A stretch of 19,542 bases of DNA, taken from contig JAITCV010000075.1 of NCBI GenBank assembly GCA_031282905.1, positions 1 to 19,542 of the forward strand, written 5' to 3'. Each line of letters begins with the position of its first letter. Within the stretch, counting starts at the first letter, position 1. The position numbers and the translations under genes are program-made. This DNA is from Azoarcus sp. (lineage in GTDB: Bacteria > Pseudomonadota > Gammaproteobacteria > Burkholderiales > Rhodocyclaceae). Positions 10,608-17,946 of the stretch are shown here, in pieces. The notes beneath the pieces are model-generated. The model searched no databases and was not told where the DNA came from. It saw only the letters and a list, made by a program, of their open reading frames with translations.

Positions 10608-10640
10608 GTCATTGCGACAAGCGCAGCGCCGTGGCAATCC
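10608..10640 (+). repeat. Interspersed GTCATTGCGA...GGCAATCC palindromic repeat
   Basis: The element starts GTCATTGCGA (10608-10617) and ends GTGGCAATCC (10631-10640), so its ends carry ATTGC and GCAAT as an inverted pair, with GCGC-rich sequence between. This is the familiar layout of small dispersed repeats found between genes in many bacteria. It and its flank (about 10576-10633) align with the copy 170 bases downstream. Related pieces occur at 3778-3787 and 17433-17450. Confidence 0.6.
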
Positions 10641-10777
10641 ACACGGCGTCGGGAGCGCGGACGGAACGCCCGCGCTTCTTTTTGCCTGCGCCGCCACTTG
10701 TTCGATCGACAGATACGTGGCATCGCACGCATCAGGGCAAGTCGATAACAAACGAATACACCTCATGTCTCGTACTC

Positions 10778-10852
10778 GTCATTGCGAGGCGCGAAGCGCC
10801 GTGATTTTCCAGTGCGTCCGTTTTCCAGTGCGCCCCCAAGGCGCTTCGCGCC
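10778..10852. repeat. Second repeat copy with 13-bp inverted repeat and 12-bp direct repeat
   Basis: GTCATTGCGA recurs at 10778-10787. It runs into GGCGCGAAGCGCC (10788-10800), whose exact reverse complement, GGCGCTTCGCGCC, lies at 10840-10852. Each arm is itself nearly self-complementary. The 39-base loop holds a 12-bp direct repeat, TTTTCCAGTGCG, at 10805-10816 and 10821-10832 (16-base period). The structure lies just beyond the fnr stop codon on the minus strand, so it could stabilise or terminate the fnr message, although no clean T-run follows. Confidence 0.6.
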
Positions 10853-10861
10853 CGCTGCGCT

Positions 10862-11599
10862 TCAGCGTGCCGCCTGGTGCTGGATCAATTTCTTGAGACC
10901 TTCGCCGTTGATGATGCGGATGTACTTTTGTTGCACGATGACCAGTCCTTCTTCCTGAAAGCGGGAAAAAGCGCGCGACACGGTTTCGAGCTTGAGCCCC
11001 AGATAAGAGCCGATTTCCTCGCGCGTCATTCGCAGATGGAATTCGGCCGGAGAGAAACCGCGCGCGGTGAAACGTTGCGACATATTGAGCAAAAAGGCCG
11101 CCAGCCGTTCCTCCGCGCGCATCGAACCCAGCAACATCATCACGCCGTGGTCGCGCACGATCTCGCGGCTCATCACCTTGTGAAACTGATGCTGAAGCCC
11201 TTCGACTTCGCGGGCAAGCTCTTCGAGCTTGGCATAGACAATGACGCATACTTCGCTGTCTTCCAGCGCAATGGCATTGCAAGAGTGGATTTCGTTGCTG
11301 ATGCCGTCGAGACCGAGAATCTCGCCGGTCATCTGGAAACCGGTGACCTGTTCGCGGCCATCCTCGAGCAGCACGTCGGTCTTGAATGATCCGGTACGGA
11401 TGGCGTAGATCGCCTCGAAGGGCGAGCCGGTGCGGTAGAGCGGTTGCTGGCGCTTGATCTTGCGCCGGGCGCTGATCAGTTCATCGAGCCGGTCAAGCTC
11501 GGTATCGGTCATCCCGAAGGGCAGGCACAACTCCAGCAGATTGCATTGGGCGCATGCTTTCTTGAGGCTCGCGGCGGTGATGGGTACCGTTGCCTTCAT
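10862..11599 (-). CDS. fnr: FNR/ANR-type oxygen-sensing transcription regulator
   Basis: CRP/FNR-family regulator that switches gene expression when oxygen falls. With ATG 11599 it has 245 aa. The N-terminal cysteines Cys16, Cys19 and Cys25 (CAQCNLLELC) plus Cys107 (HSCNAI) match the four ligands of the FNR 4Fe-4S cluster. A cyclic-nucleotide-like beta barrel (about 35-120) is followed by a long dimer helix. The helix-turn-helix (MTREEIGSYLGLKLETVSRAF begins near 191) has Glu205, Ser208 and Arg209, the E--SR pattern that reads TTGAT-type half-sites. An in-frame TTG at 11650 would add 17 residues but overlaps the operator, so ATG 11599 is preferred. The gene is divergent from hemN. The shared dyad overlaps a minus-strand TTGACA (11645-11650), which suggests negative autoregulation. 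Confidence 0.95.
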   Translation of the reverse strand: MKATVPITAASLKKACAQCNLLELCLPFGMTDTELDRLDELISARRKIKRQQPLYRTGSPFEAIYAIRTGSFKTDVLLEDGREQVTGFQMTGEILGLDGISNEIHSCNAIALEDSEVCVIVYAKLEELAREVEGLQHQFHKVMSREIVRDHGVMMLLGSMRAEERLAAFLLNMSQRFTARGFSPAEFHLRMTREEIGSYLGLKLETVSRAFSRFQEEGLVIVQQKYIRIINGEGLKKLIQHQAAR

Positions 11600-11636
11600 T
11601 TGCACAGTAGACTCATTTGCTTGGGTATTTCCATGG

Positions 11637-11650
11637 TTGACCCATGTCAA
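11637..11650. promoter_or_regulatory. FNR box between fnr and hemN
   Basis: TTGAC-CCAT-GTCAA is a perfect dyad with FNR half-site geometry (consensus TTGAT-N4-ATCAA; one base differs symmetrically in each half). Its centre is 60 bases before the hemN ATG. A start site near 11685 would put the box at -41.5 and a CATTGT -10 at 11673-11678, the class II activator arrangement. On the other strand it covers a TTGACA -35-like box for fnr. Binding by the adjacent FNR is inferred. Confidence 0.75.
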
Positions 11651-11656
11651 CCAAAA

Positions 11657-11676
11657 AATGACAACCTTCTGTCATT
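11657..11676. promoter_or_regulatory. Second dyad upstream of hemN
   Basis: AATGACA (11657-11663) and TGTCATT (11670-11676) form a perfect 7-bp inverted repeat around ACCTTC. It lies seven bases past the FNR box and overlaps the inferred hemN -10 region. It could bind a second regulator or be a chance palindrome. The half-site does not match FNR. Confidence 0.4.
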
Positions 11677-11703
11677 GTTCAGCACATTTCAGGGCCGCAC
11701 GAC

Positions 11704-13095
11704 ATGACCAGCCAGAATGAACTCATCTTCGATCCGCAGTTGATTCGACGCTTCGACATCAACGGACCGCGCTACACGTCCTACCCCACGGCAGATCGGT
11801 TTGTCGAAGCGTTCGATGCGCGCGCGTTGTCTGACTGGCTGGGCAAGCGTGGGGTCGGCGGGGTAAGCCGACCGCTTTCATTGTACTTCCACATCCCCTT
11901 CTGCAACACGATCTGCTATTACTGCGCCTGTAACAAGATCATCACCAAGGATCACGGGCGTTCGGCCAAGTACCTGAACTATATCGACAAGGAACTCTGC
12001 CTCCAGGTCGCGGCCCTGGGCGGCGGACGCCAGGTCACCCAGCTTCACCTGGGAGGCGGCACGCCGACTTTTCTGTCGCACGAAGAAATGCGCCGCTTGA
12101 TGGATTCGGTGCGGCGTCACTTCGAACTGGCGCCCAATGGCGAATACTCGATCGAGGTCGACCCGCGCAAGGTCGATTTCGACACGGTCGAACTGTTGTC
12201 CAACCTGGGTTTCAACCGCATGAGCGTAGGCGTGCAGGATTTCGCCGAGGACGTGCAGATCGCCACCAACCGGGAGCAGAGCATCGACGAAACCCGGCTG
12301 GTGATGGAAGCCGCGCGCGCCACCGGCTTTCGCTCGATCAGCATGGATCTGATTTACGGCCTGCCCAAACAGAACATCATCGGTTTCAACCGCAGCATCG
12401 AGCAGGTGCTCGAACTGTCGCCCGACCGCATTTCACTCTACAGCTATGCCCACCTGCCGGGCCTCTTCAAGCCGCAACGCCGCATTCTCCAGAGCGATTT
12501 GCCGACGGCGGAGGTCAAGCTGCAAATCCTGCAACTGGCGATCCGCCGCCTGACGGATGCCGGTTATGTCTACATCGGCATGGATCATTTCGCCAAACCG
12601 AACGACGAACTGACCATTGCCCAACGCCAGGGCCGGCTGCACCGCAATTTCCAGGGTTATTCGACCCAGGCCGAGTGCGACATGCTGGCTTTCGGGGTGT
12701 CGGCCATCGGCAAGATCGGCCCGGTATATTCGCAAAACCACAAGACGCTCGATGAATATTACGACGCGCTTGACCGCAACGAATTGCCGGTGCTGCGTGG
12801 CATCGAGCTCACCGCCGACGACTTGCTGCGACGCTCGATCATCCAGGCGCTGATGTGCCACTTCGAACTGTCGATCGAATCGATCGAAATCGCCCACCTC
12901 ATCGACTTCCGGAAATATTTCGTCGAGGAACTGATCGACCTCGAAAACATGGAGTCGGCCGGGCTGGTGAAGGTCGAAGACGACTGGATCAGCGTATTGC
13001 CAGCGGGGCGGCTGCTCGTGCGTGGCATCGCCATGGTGTTCGATCGCTACCTGCGGGCCGACCGCGAACGCGCGCGTTATTCCCGAGTAATTTAA
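11704..13095 (+). CDS. hemN: Oxygen-independent coproporphyrinogen III oxidase
   Basis: Radical SAM enzyme that decarboxylates coproporphyrinogen III to protoporphyrinogen IX without oxygen, allowing haem synthesis under anoxia. The 463 aa match E. coli HemN (457). The N-terminal RYTSYPTA and YFHIPFCNTICYYCACNK are typical. Cys67, Cys71 and Cys74 bind the 4Fe-4S cluster, and Cys76 completes the CX3CX2CXC pattern that separates true HemN from HemW. LHLGGGTPTFL, the EVDPR segment and SMDLIYGLPKQ follow, with the C-terminal HemN domain at about 365-455. The start ATG at 11704 follows the FNR box by 53 bases, consistent with anaerobic activation. The next gene begins 24 bases after the stop. Confidence 0.97.
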   Translation: MTSQNELIFDPQLIRRFDINGPRYTSYPTADRFVEAFDARALSDWLGKRGVGGVSRPLSLYFHIPFCNTICYYCACNKIITKDHGRSAKYLNYIDKELCLQVAALGGGRQVTQLHLGGGTPTFLSHEEMRRLMDSVRRHFELAPNGEYSIEVDPRKVDFDTVELLSNLGFNRMSVGVQDFAEDVQIATNREQSIDETRLVMEAARATGFRSISMDLIYGLPKQNIIGFNRSIEQVLELSPDRISLYSYAHLPGLFKPQRRILQSDLPTAEVKLQILQLAIRRLTDAGYVYIGMDHFAKPNDELTIAQRQGRLHRNFQGYSTQAECDMLAFGVSAIGKIGPVYSQNHKTLDEYYDALDRNELPVLRGIELTADDLLRRSIIQALMCHFELSIESIEIAHLIDFRKYFVEELIDLENMESAGLVKVEDDWISVLPAGRLLVRGIAMVFDRYLRADRERARYSRVI

Positions 13096-13119
13096 TCGTC
13101 ATCCTGGAAGATCATCAGC

Positions 13120-13848
13120 ATGCCTGAGACCGGCTATCTCGCCGTCTTTCTGGTTGGCCTGCTTGGCGGCGTGCATTGCGTGTCGATGTGCGGCGGCATC
13201 GTGGGCGCGCTCGCCGTGCAAATGGAACAACCATTGACCGGGCCCATGCCACGCGGCTGGCATGGACTCATCCTGCTGCATCTGGCCTACAACCTCGGGC
13301 GCATCGGCACCTATACCCTCATGGGCGGCATCCTCGGCGCGGTGGGGTCGGCCAGCATGCTCTATGATAATGTAATGCCCGTGCAGATCGGGCTCTATGT
13401 GCTCGCCAATCTGATGTTGATCGCGCTGGGTTTCTATCTCGCCGGTTTTACCCATCTACTGGCTCCGGTCGAGCGGCTGGGGCAACGGCTGTGGCGGCAT
13501 GTGCAGCCCGCCACCCGCCGCTTCCTGCCCGCGCGCTCGGTGGCGCAAGCCTTTCCCCTGGGTTTGCTGTGGGGCTTCTTGCCTTGCGGGGTCGTCTATC
13601 CGCTGCTGGCAACCGCACTGGTGACTGGCTCGCCGCAACGGGGCGCGGCATTGATGCTGGCTTTTGGCCTGGGAACATTGCCCAATCTACTGCTCGCCGG
13701 ACTGGCGTTCCGGCGTTTCCGCGATTTCACCCGCAATGGCAAGGTGCGTTTTGCCGCCGGTTTGCTGGTGCTTGCCTTTGGCATTTTCGGCCTCATCCAG
13801 ACCCCCAGCCTGGGCGGCAAACTATGGAATGGGGTGATGTGTGCCTGA
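13120..13848 (+). CDS. UreH/TauE-SafE-like membrane protein with HCxxMCGG motif
   Basis: Integral membrane protein of 242 aa with about six hydrophobic segments, of the COG2836 type (UreH-like transmembrane domain, often labelled sulfite exporter TauE/SafE). Conserved marks are HCVSMCGG at residues 19-26 and GFLPCGVVYPL in the second half. The two Cys-containing motifs sit in membrane helices and could handle a metal; that is inference. GGAAG at 13106-13110 is nine bases before the ATG. It lies 24 bases after hemN and overlaps the copper ATPase by eight bases, so the two are translationally coupled. Such genes often sit with cbb3-oxidase assembly and copper genes, so a copper or cofactor role seems likelier than sulfite export. 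Confidence 0.85.
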   Translation: MPETGYLAVFLVGLLGGVHCVSMCGGIVGALAVQMEQPLTGPMPRGWHGLILLHLAYNLGRIGTYTLMGGILGAVGSASMLYDNVMPVQIGLYVLANLMLIALGFYLAGFTHLLAPVERLGQRLWRHVQPATRRFLPARSVAQAFPLGLLWGFLPCGVVYPLLATALVTGSPQRGAALMLAFGLGTLPNLLLAGLAFRRFRDFTRNGKVRFAAGLLVLAFGIFGLIQTPSLGGKLWNGVMCA

Positions 13849-16084
13849 CACGGCTGTGCCTGAAACGGCGCAAGAGCGCCTCGAAGAGCGCCTCGAACTC
13901 GCCATTGGCGGCATGACCTGCGCCGCGTGCTCGGCGCGGCTGGAAAAAGTGCTCAATCGCCTCGAAGGCGTCGAGGCCACGGTCAACCTTGCCTCCGAAC
14001 GGGCGACCCTGCGTTTCGCGCCCGGCGCGCTCACCCTGGAAGCCGCCTGTGCCGCCGTGGAGCGGGCGGGTTTCAGCGCGGTCTCCGCCGCCGAACTCGG
14101 ACGCGAGGCCGAACAGGCGAAAAAACATGAAGAATGGCAAGCCAGCCAGCGCCAATTCTGGTTCGCACTGCTCCTCACCCTGCCGCTCGCCGCGCAGATG
14201 TTCGCCATGTTCGGATTGTGGCCGGGCACATCCGGCCACAATCACGATCTCGTCCCCCGCTGGCTGCAATGGCTGCTGGCGACGCCGGTGCAATTCTGGA
14301 TTGGCGCGCGTTTCTACCGCGGCGCCTGGGGAGCCTTGCGCGGCGGTGGCGCCAACATGGATGTCCTCATCGCCCTGGGCACGACCATGGCCTATTGCCA
14401 CAGCGCGGTGGTCACCCTCGCCGGATATCACGACCTGCACGTCTATTTCGAAGCCTCGGCCATGGTCATCACCCTGGTAGTGCTGGGCAAATTGCTCGAA
14501 GCGCGCGCCCGTGTCCGCACGGGGGCCGCGCTCGACGCGCTCATCCGCCTGCAACCCCGGCGGGCGTGGGTCGAACGCGATGGCGATGTAATCGAAGTCG
14601 ACATCGACACCCTGCGGCCCGGCATGATGTTCGTGCTGCGTCCGGGCGACGCGGTGCCGGTCGATGGCGTCGTGATCGCCGGGCAATCCACCCTGGATGA
14701 AACCATGATCACCGGCGAGAGCATGCCGGTGGAAAAAGAACCCGGCGATCCCGTATTCGCCGCCACCGTCAACGGCCACGCGATGCTGCGCTGCCGGGCA
14801 ACGGGGGTGGGCGGCCAGACCCTGCTCGCGTCCATCATTCGACTGGTCGAAGCGGCACAAGGCTCCAAGGCGCCGGTGCAACGCCTCGCCGACCGCATCG
14901 CCGCCGTTTTCGTGCCGATGGTGGTGGGCATCGCGGCGTTGACCTTCCTGGGCTGGTGGTGGCAGGGAAGCCTTTTCCAGACCGCGCTGATCAATGCCGT
15001 GGCCGTGTTGGTGATCGCTTGTCCGTGCGCGCTGGGGCTGGCGACGCCGACCGCGATCATGGTCGCGGTCGGGCAGGGCGCGCGCGCCGGACTGCTGGTG
15101 AAAAACGCCGAGGCACTGGAGCGGGCCGGACGGATGACGGTGCTGGCCGTCGACAAAACCGGCACGCTGACCGCGGGCGAAGCCGAGGTCACCCATGTTG
15201 TCGCAGCCGACGGATGGACCTCCGCCGCCGTGCTCAAGCTGGCGGCGGCGCTGGAAAACACCAGTTCCCACCCGATCGCGCGGGCAATCGTGCGGGCACG
15301 ATCGCGCCTGCAAGCTCCGGACGAAGCGGCGGAGCCGGTCAGTGAAATGCGCAGTGTCGGCGGACGCGGCCTCGAAGCTCGTGTTGGCGCGCGCGCGCTC
15401 GTGCTCGGTTCGCCCGCCTTCCTCGCCACGCACCAGATCGAATTGCCCGAAACCGATGTGGCCGCCCTGGCCGCCGAGGGCAAGACCCTGGTCGCGCTCG
15501 CGGTCGATGGCAACTATGCCGGATTGATCGCCGTGGCCGACACCTTGCGACACGATTCGATCGCGGCGCTCGCCCGGCTCAAGGCGATGGGCATCGAAGT
15601 GGTGATGCTGAGCGGGGATCATCACCAAACCGTGGCCGCGCTCGCCCATCAGGCCGGAATCGACCACTGGCGGGCCGGTCTCCTCCCCGCCGACAAGGCC
15701 ACGGCAATCGAACGCCTGCGTGACCAGAATGCCAAAGGCTGCGTGGGCATGGCGGGAGACGGCATCAACGACGCCCCCGCGCTCGCTGCGGCCGACGTAT
15801 CGTTCGCGGTCGGCGTCGGCGCCGACGTGGCGGTCGAAGCCGCCGATATCACCCTGGTGAAAAACAGCCTGTTCGGCGTGGCCGACGCAATCAGCCTGTC
15901 GCGCACGACCTTGAGGAAAATTCACCAGAACCTGTTTTTCGCGTTTATCTACAATGTGCTGGGCATCCCGTTCGCCGCGTTGGGCTGGCTCGATCCGGTG
16001 CTCGCTGGCGCGGCGATGGCGCTCAGTTCGGTATCGGTGGTCAGCAACTCACTGTTGTTGCGGAGATGGCACCCGCGCCGGTAA
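13841..16084 (+). CDS. copA: Cu(I)-transporting P1B-type ATPase (CopA/CcoI-like)
   Basis: Inner-membrane ATPase of 747 aa that moves Cu(I) out of the cytoplasm. Visible parts: one N-terminal heavy-metal domain with GMTCAAC (Cys27, Cys30); the TGES actuator motif; the membrane CPC (394-396); DKTGT with phosphorylated Asp438; SSHPIA of the nucleotide domain; MAGDGINDAPAL with Asp640 and Asp644; and the last helices with YN and MALSSVSVVSNSLLLRR, the Cu(I) signature. The start is GTG at 13841, eight bases inside the preceding gene, with GGGGTGA upstream. Whether it detoxifies copper (CopA) or supplies copper to an oxidase (CcoI/FixI) cannot be settled from sequence; the fnr-hemN neighbourhood favours the latter, the adjacent chaperone fits both. 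Confidence 0.93.
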   Translation: MPDTAVPETAQERLEERLELAIGGMTCAACSARLEKVLNRLEGVEATVNLASERATLRFAPGALTLEAACAAVERAGFSAVSAAELGREAEQAKKHEEWQASQRQFWFALLLTLPLAAQMFAMFGLWPGTSGHNHDLVPRWLQWLLATPVQFWIGARFYRGAWGALRGGGANMDVLIALGTTMAYCHSAVVTLAGYHDLHVYFEASAMVITLVVLGKLLEARARVRTGAALDALIRLQPRRAWVERDGDVIEVDIDTLRPGMMFVLRPGDAVPVDGVVIAGQSTLDETMITGESMPVEKEPGDPVFAATVNGHAMLRCRATGVGGQTLLASIIRLVEAAQGSKAPVQRLADRIAAVFVPMVVGIAALTFLGWWWQGSLFQTALINAVAVLVIACPCALGLATPTAIMVAVGQGARAGLLVKNAEALERAGRMTVLAVDKTGTLTAGEAEVTHVVAADGWTSAAVLKLAAALENTSSHPIARAIVRARSRLQAPDEAAEPVSEMRSVGGRGLEARVGARALVLGSPAFLATHQIELPETDVAALAAEGKTLVALAVDGNYAGLIAVADTLRHDSIAALARLKAMGIEVVMLSGDHHQTVAALAHQAGIDHWRAGLLPADKATAIERLRDQNAKGCVGMAGDGINDAPALAAADVSFAVGVGADVAVEAADITLVKNSLFGVADAISLSRTTLRKIHQNLFFAFIYNVLGIPFAALGWLDPVLAGAAMALSSVSVVSNSLLLRRWHPRR

Positions 16085-16108
16085 GGCCTTTTCATGCAAG
16101 GAGAAAAC

Positions 16109-16318
16109 ATGGCTGAAATCAGGATCAGGATCGAGGGAATGAGCTGCGGCGGTTGTGCGCGCAACGTCACCCGGGCGCTCGAAGCCCTGCCCGGCGTAGA
16201 CACGGCCCTGGTGTCGCTGGAAAACGCCACCGCCACGATTCAATACGACCCCGCCCATATCAATGCTGACGCCATAATCCGGGCAGTGGAAGCCACCGGA
16301 TTCGACGTGCCGCAATGA
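16109..16318 (+). CDS. copZ: Small heavy-metal-associated (CopZ-like) copper chaperone
   Basis: A 69-aa cytoplasmic protein made of a single heavy-metal-associated domain with the ferredoxin-like fold. The metal site is GMSCGGC near residue 11, and the rest follows the family pattern (ALEALPGVDTALVSLENATA, then a C-terminal AVEATGFDV). It probably carries Cu(I) to or from the ATPase encoded 24 bases upstream. The frame begins at an ATG at 16094, but AAGGAG lies immediately before the second ATG at 16109 with ideal spacing, so the later start is chosen. A nested inverted repeat spans the stop codon. Confidence 0.92.
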   Translation: MAEIRIRIEGMSCGGCARNVTRALEALPGVDTALVSLENATATIQYDPAHINADAIIRAVEATGFDVPQ

Positions 16319-16354
16319 ATGGCAAGCGTCGCGCCATGGAATGGAATATTGCGG
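16310..16354. repeat. Nested inverted repeat across the copZ stop
   Basis: CCGCAAT (16310-16316) pairs with ATTGCGG (16348-16354), and inside it ATGGC (16319-16323) pairs with GCCAT (16333-16337). An A-run, not a T-run, follows on the + strand, so it is not a standard terminator for copZ. It may protect the 3' end of the copper operon message. It may also be chance. Confidence 0.35.
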
Positions 16355-16490
16355 AAAAATGGATAAGGTAATGACTATTTATCGGTGAATTCGCGGGCTG
16401 ATTACGATATTTTGTGAATCGCTTTGGCCCGAGGCCCCGCCAAACCCGGGGTTGCATCAGCCGGTCAAGTCGTACAAAGGAATCGCCCCC

Positions 16491-17312
16491 ATGCCGAATT
16501 CACGAAAAATCAAGATCGCCGCCATCCAGACCGTCTCCGGGCCCGATGTCGCCGCAAATCTGGAAGCCGCGGGCCGCTTGATTGCCGAAGCCGCCGCCGC
16601 GGGCGCGCGGCTCGTCGCCCTGCCCGAATTTTTCGTACTGATCTCCGGGGACGAAACCGCCAAGGTTCGCCTGCGCGAAGAAGAAGGCCATGGCCCGATC
16701 CAGGATTTTCTTGCCGGAGCCGCGCGGCAACATGGAGTATGGATTGTCGGCGGCACGGTGCCGCTGGCCGCCGCCTCGCCGGACAAGGTGCGCAACACCT
16801 CCCTGGTGTTCGACGACCATGGCGAGCGGGTCGCGCGTTACGACAAGATTCACCTTTTCGGTTTCCAGAAAGGCGAGGAATTCTACGACGAAGGCCGCAG
16901 CATCGAAGCGGGCGACGACGTAGTGGTGTTCGACTCTCCCGCGGGCAAGGTGGGATTGTCGGTGTGCTATGACCTGCGTTTTCCCGAATTATTCCGCGCG
17001 ATGGGCATGGTCGATCTCATCGTGTTGCCGGCGGCGTTCGTTCATACCACCGGGCAAGCGCACTGGGAAGTACTGCTGCGCGCGCGGGCAATCGAAAACC
17101 AGTGCTATCTGCTCGCGCCGGCGCAAGGCGGACGTCATCCCCATGGGCGTCGCACCTGGGGCCACAGCATGGTGATCGACCCCTGGGGCGAAGTCATTGC
17201 CTGCCGCGAGGAAGAAGGGCTGGGCGTGGTCGTGGCGGAACTGGACTTCGACCGCCTTGCCGAAGTGCGCCAAAGCCTGCCTGCGTTACGGCATCGGCGG
17301 CTGGCGTGGTAG
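16491..17312 (+). CDS. Carbon-nitrogen hydrolase of the Nit1/Nit2 type (deaminated glutathione amidase-like)
   Basis: Cytoplasmic nitrilase-superfamily amidase, 273 aa from ATG 16491. The catalytic triad is visible: Glu in LVALPEFFVL, Lys in YDKIHLFGF, and Cys in SVCYDLRFPEL. The HLFGFQKGEEFYDE segment and the ending of the catalytic motif place it near Nit1/Nit2 enzymes, which hydrolyse deaminated glutathione (a repair of a transaminase side product) or omega-amides. The exact substrate is inferred. AAAGGAA at about 16476-16482 supports ATG 16491 over an upstream in-frame TTG at 16452. The 172-base gap after copZ suggests its own transcription, but I find no clear promoter. The stop codon runs into a 22-bp palindrome. 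Confidence 0.93.
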   Translation: MPNSRKIKIAAIQTVSGPDVAANLEAAGRLIAEAAAAGARLVALPEFFVLISGDETAKVRLREEEGHGPIQDFLAGAARQHGVWIVGGTVPLAAASPDKVRNTSLVFDDHGERVARYDKIHLFGFQKGEEFYDEGRSIEAGDDVVVFDSPAGKVGLSVCYDLRFPELFRAMGMVDLIVLPAAFVHTTGQAHWEVLLRARAIENQCYLLAPAQGGRHPHGRRTWGHSMVIDPWGEVIACREEEGLGVVVAELDFDRLAEVRQSLPALRHRRLAW

Positions 17313-17333
17313 GGGCACGGCGCGCCGTGCCCC
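17312..17333. terminator. 22-bp perfect palindrome at the amidase stop
   Basis: GGGGCACGGC followed by GCGCCGTGCCCC reads the same on both strands and begins on the last base of the stop codon. Transcribed, it would form a very stable GC hairpin. The nearest T-run (GTGTTTTT) comes 16 bases later, so it departs from the canonical intrinsic terminator. A hairpin blocking 3' exonucleases is the other reading. Confidence 0.5.
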
Positions 17334-17572
17334 ATCAAGAACCCTGGTGTTTTTCGTCAGGGCGGTTTGCGGAGCAATCGCATTCAGCAAGAAATTTGGC
17401 TCTCACCGCCAACATCGTCAACCGCGCGGGCCGCAGGCCCGTGGCAATCCGGATTTGCCCTTTCCGCTTTTGGCCTGTCGTTGCAGGCGAATGTTGAAAA
17501 GCCAACCCGGCGTGCCGAATACGCCGCAGTGGTAACTGTGGCAAAACTGCCGCATTATTCTTCAGGCATCGC

Positions 17573-17629
17573 AGGGGCGGCAATCCGCCGCCAGCTTGAA
17601 CGAGATTCGGGCGGCAGATTGCCACCCCT
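17573..17629. repeat. 20-bp imperfect hairpin, REP-like
   Basis: Arms at 17573-17592 (AGGGGCGGCAATCCGCCGCC) and 17610-17629 pair at 18 of 20 positions around a 17-base loop. Both mismatches are C opposite A on the + strand, which become G-U pairs in minus-strand RNA, so the fold is favoured in that orientation. The GGCAATC core resembles the end of the interspersed repeat at 10631-10640. Confidence 0.65.
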
Positions 17630-17705
17630 ACAACCCACTCGCATCAAAAGGCAAGAAACAGATGCCGGAAACCTCGATGCCATCGCCTCGATGCAATCGT
17701 CTTGA

Positions 17706-17734
17706 TTGACGCCACGACAGGGCGCGACTAGAAT
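17706..17734 (+). promoter_or_regulatory. Near-consensus sigma-70 promoter without an adjacent gene
   Basis: TTGACG (17706-17711) and TAGAAT (17729-17734) each match consensus at five of six bases with the ideal 17-base spacing. Transcription would start near 17741. The next supported coding start is at 18164, more than 400 bases away, with a possible terminator at 17958-17984 in between. Confidence 0.55.
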
Positions 17735-17900
17735 CGTTCGCCATCCATCTCGCAAGCATTTTGTCAACGATGATTTCCCGCTATTCCACCGTCCATGCTC
17801 CGTTTTGCGCCTCCATGCCTCGGGCCTGGCGCGCGTCTTCTGGCGTGAGGGAAAAAATTGTAAAAAGGCTTGACATCGCGGAATTTGACAACTTCATTGA

Positions 17901-17942
17901 AGCAACAAGCAACAAGCAACAAGCAACAAGCAACAAGCAACT
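17901..17942 (+). repeat. Heptamer tandem repeat AGCAACA, about 6 copies
   Basis: Five perfect AGCAACA units are followed by AGCAACT. The 7-base unit does not preserve a reading frame, and no real gene covers it, so it looks like a noncoding variable-number repeat prone to slippage. Confidence 0.85.
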
Positions 17943-17946
17943 TCGC

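Larger units (their letters stand above)
10486..10861. other. Repeat-filled gap between fnr and rlpA
   Basis: Both flanking genes are on the minus strand, so this stretch should hold the fnr 3' end and the rlpA promoter. From 10569 to 10861 it is occupied mainly by two diverged copies of an interspersed repeat and a compound hairpin (listed separately). A possible minus-strand -35 (ATGACA, 10608-10613) precedes an AT-rich TATTTATT, but the -10 match is poor. No protein-coding frame here shows coding character. Confidence 0.5.

Noticed and set aside
10606..10896. Plus-strand frames in the gap between fnr and rlpA
   Set aside because: They read through interspersed repeats and into the 3' end of fnr on the other strand, with no start signal or family similarity.
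13793..15925. A 710-codon open frame on the minus strand opposite the copper ATPase
   Set aside because: It covers a well-supported P-type ATPase gene with all its motifs in frame. The antisense product is His/Arg/Gly-rich low-information sequence.
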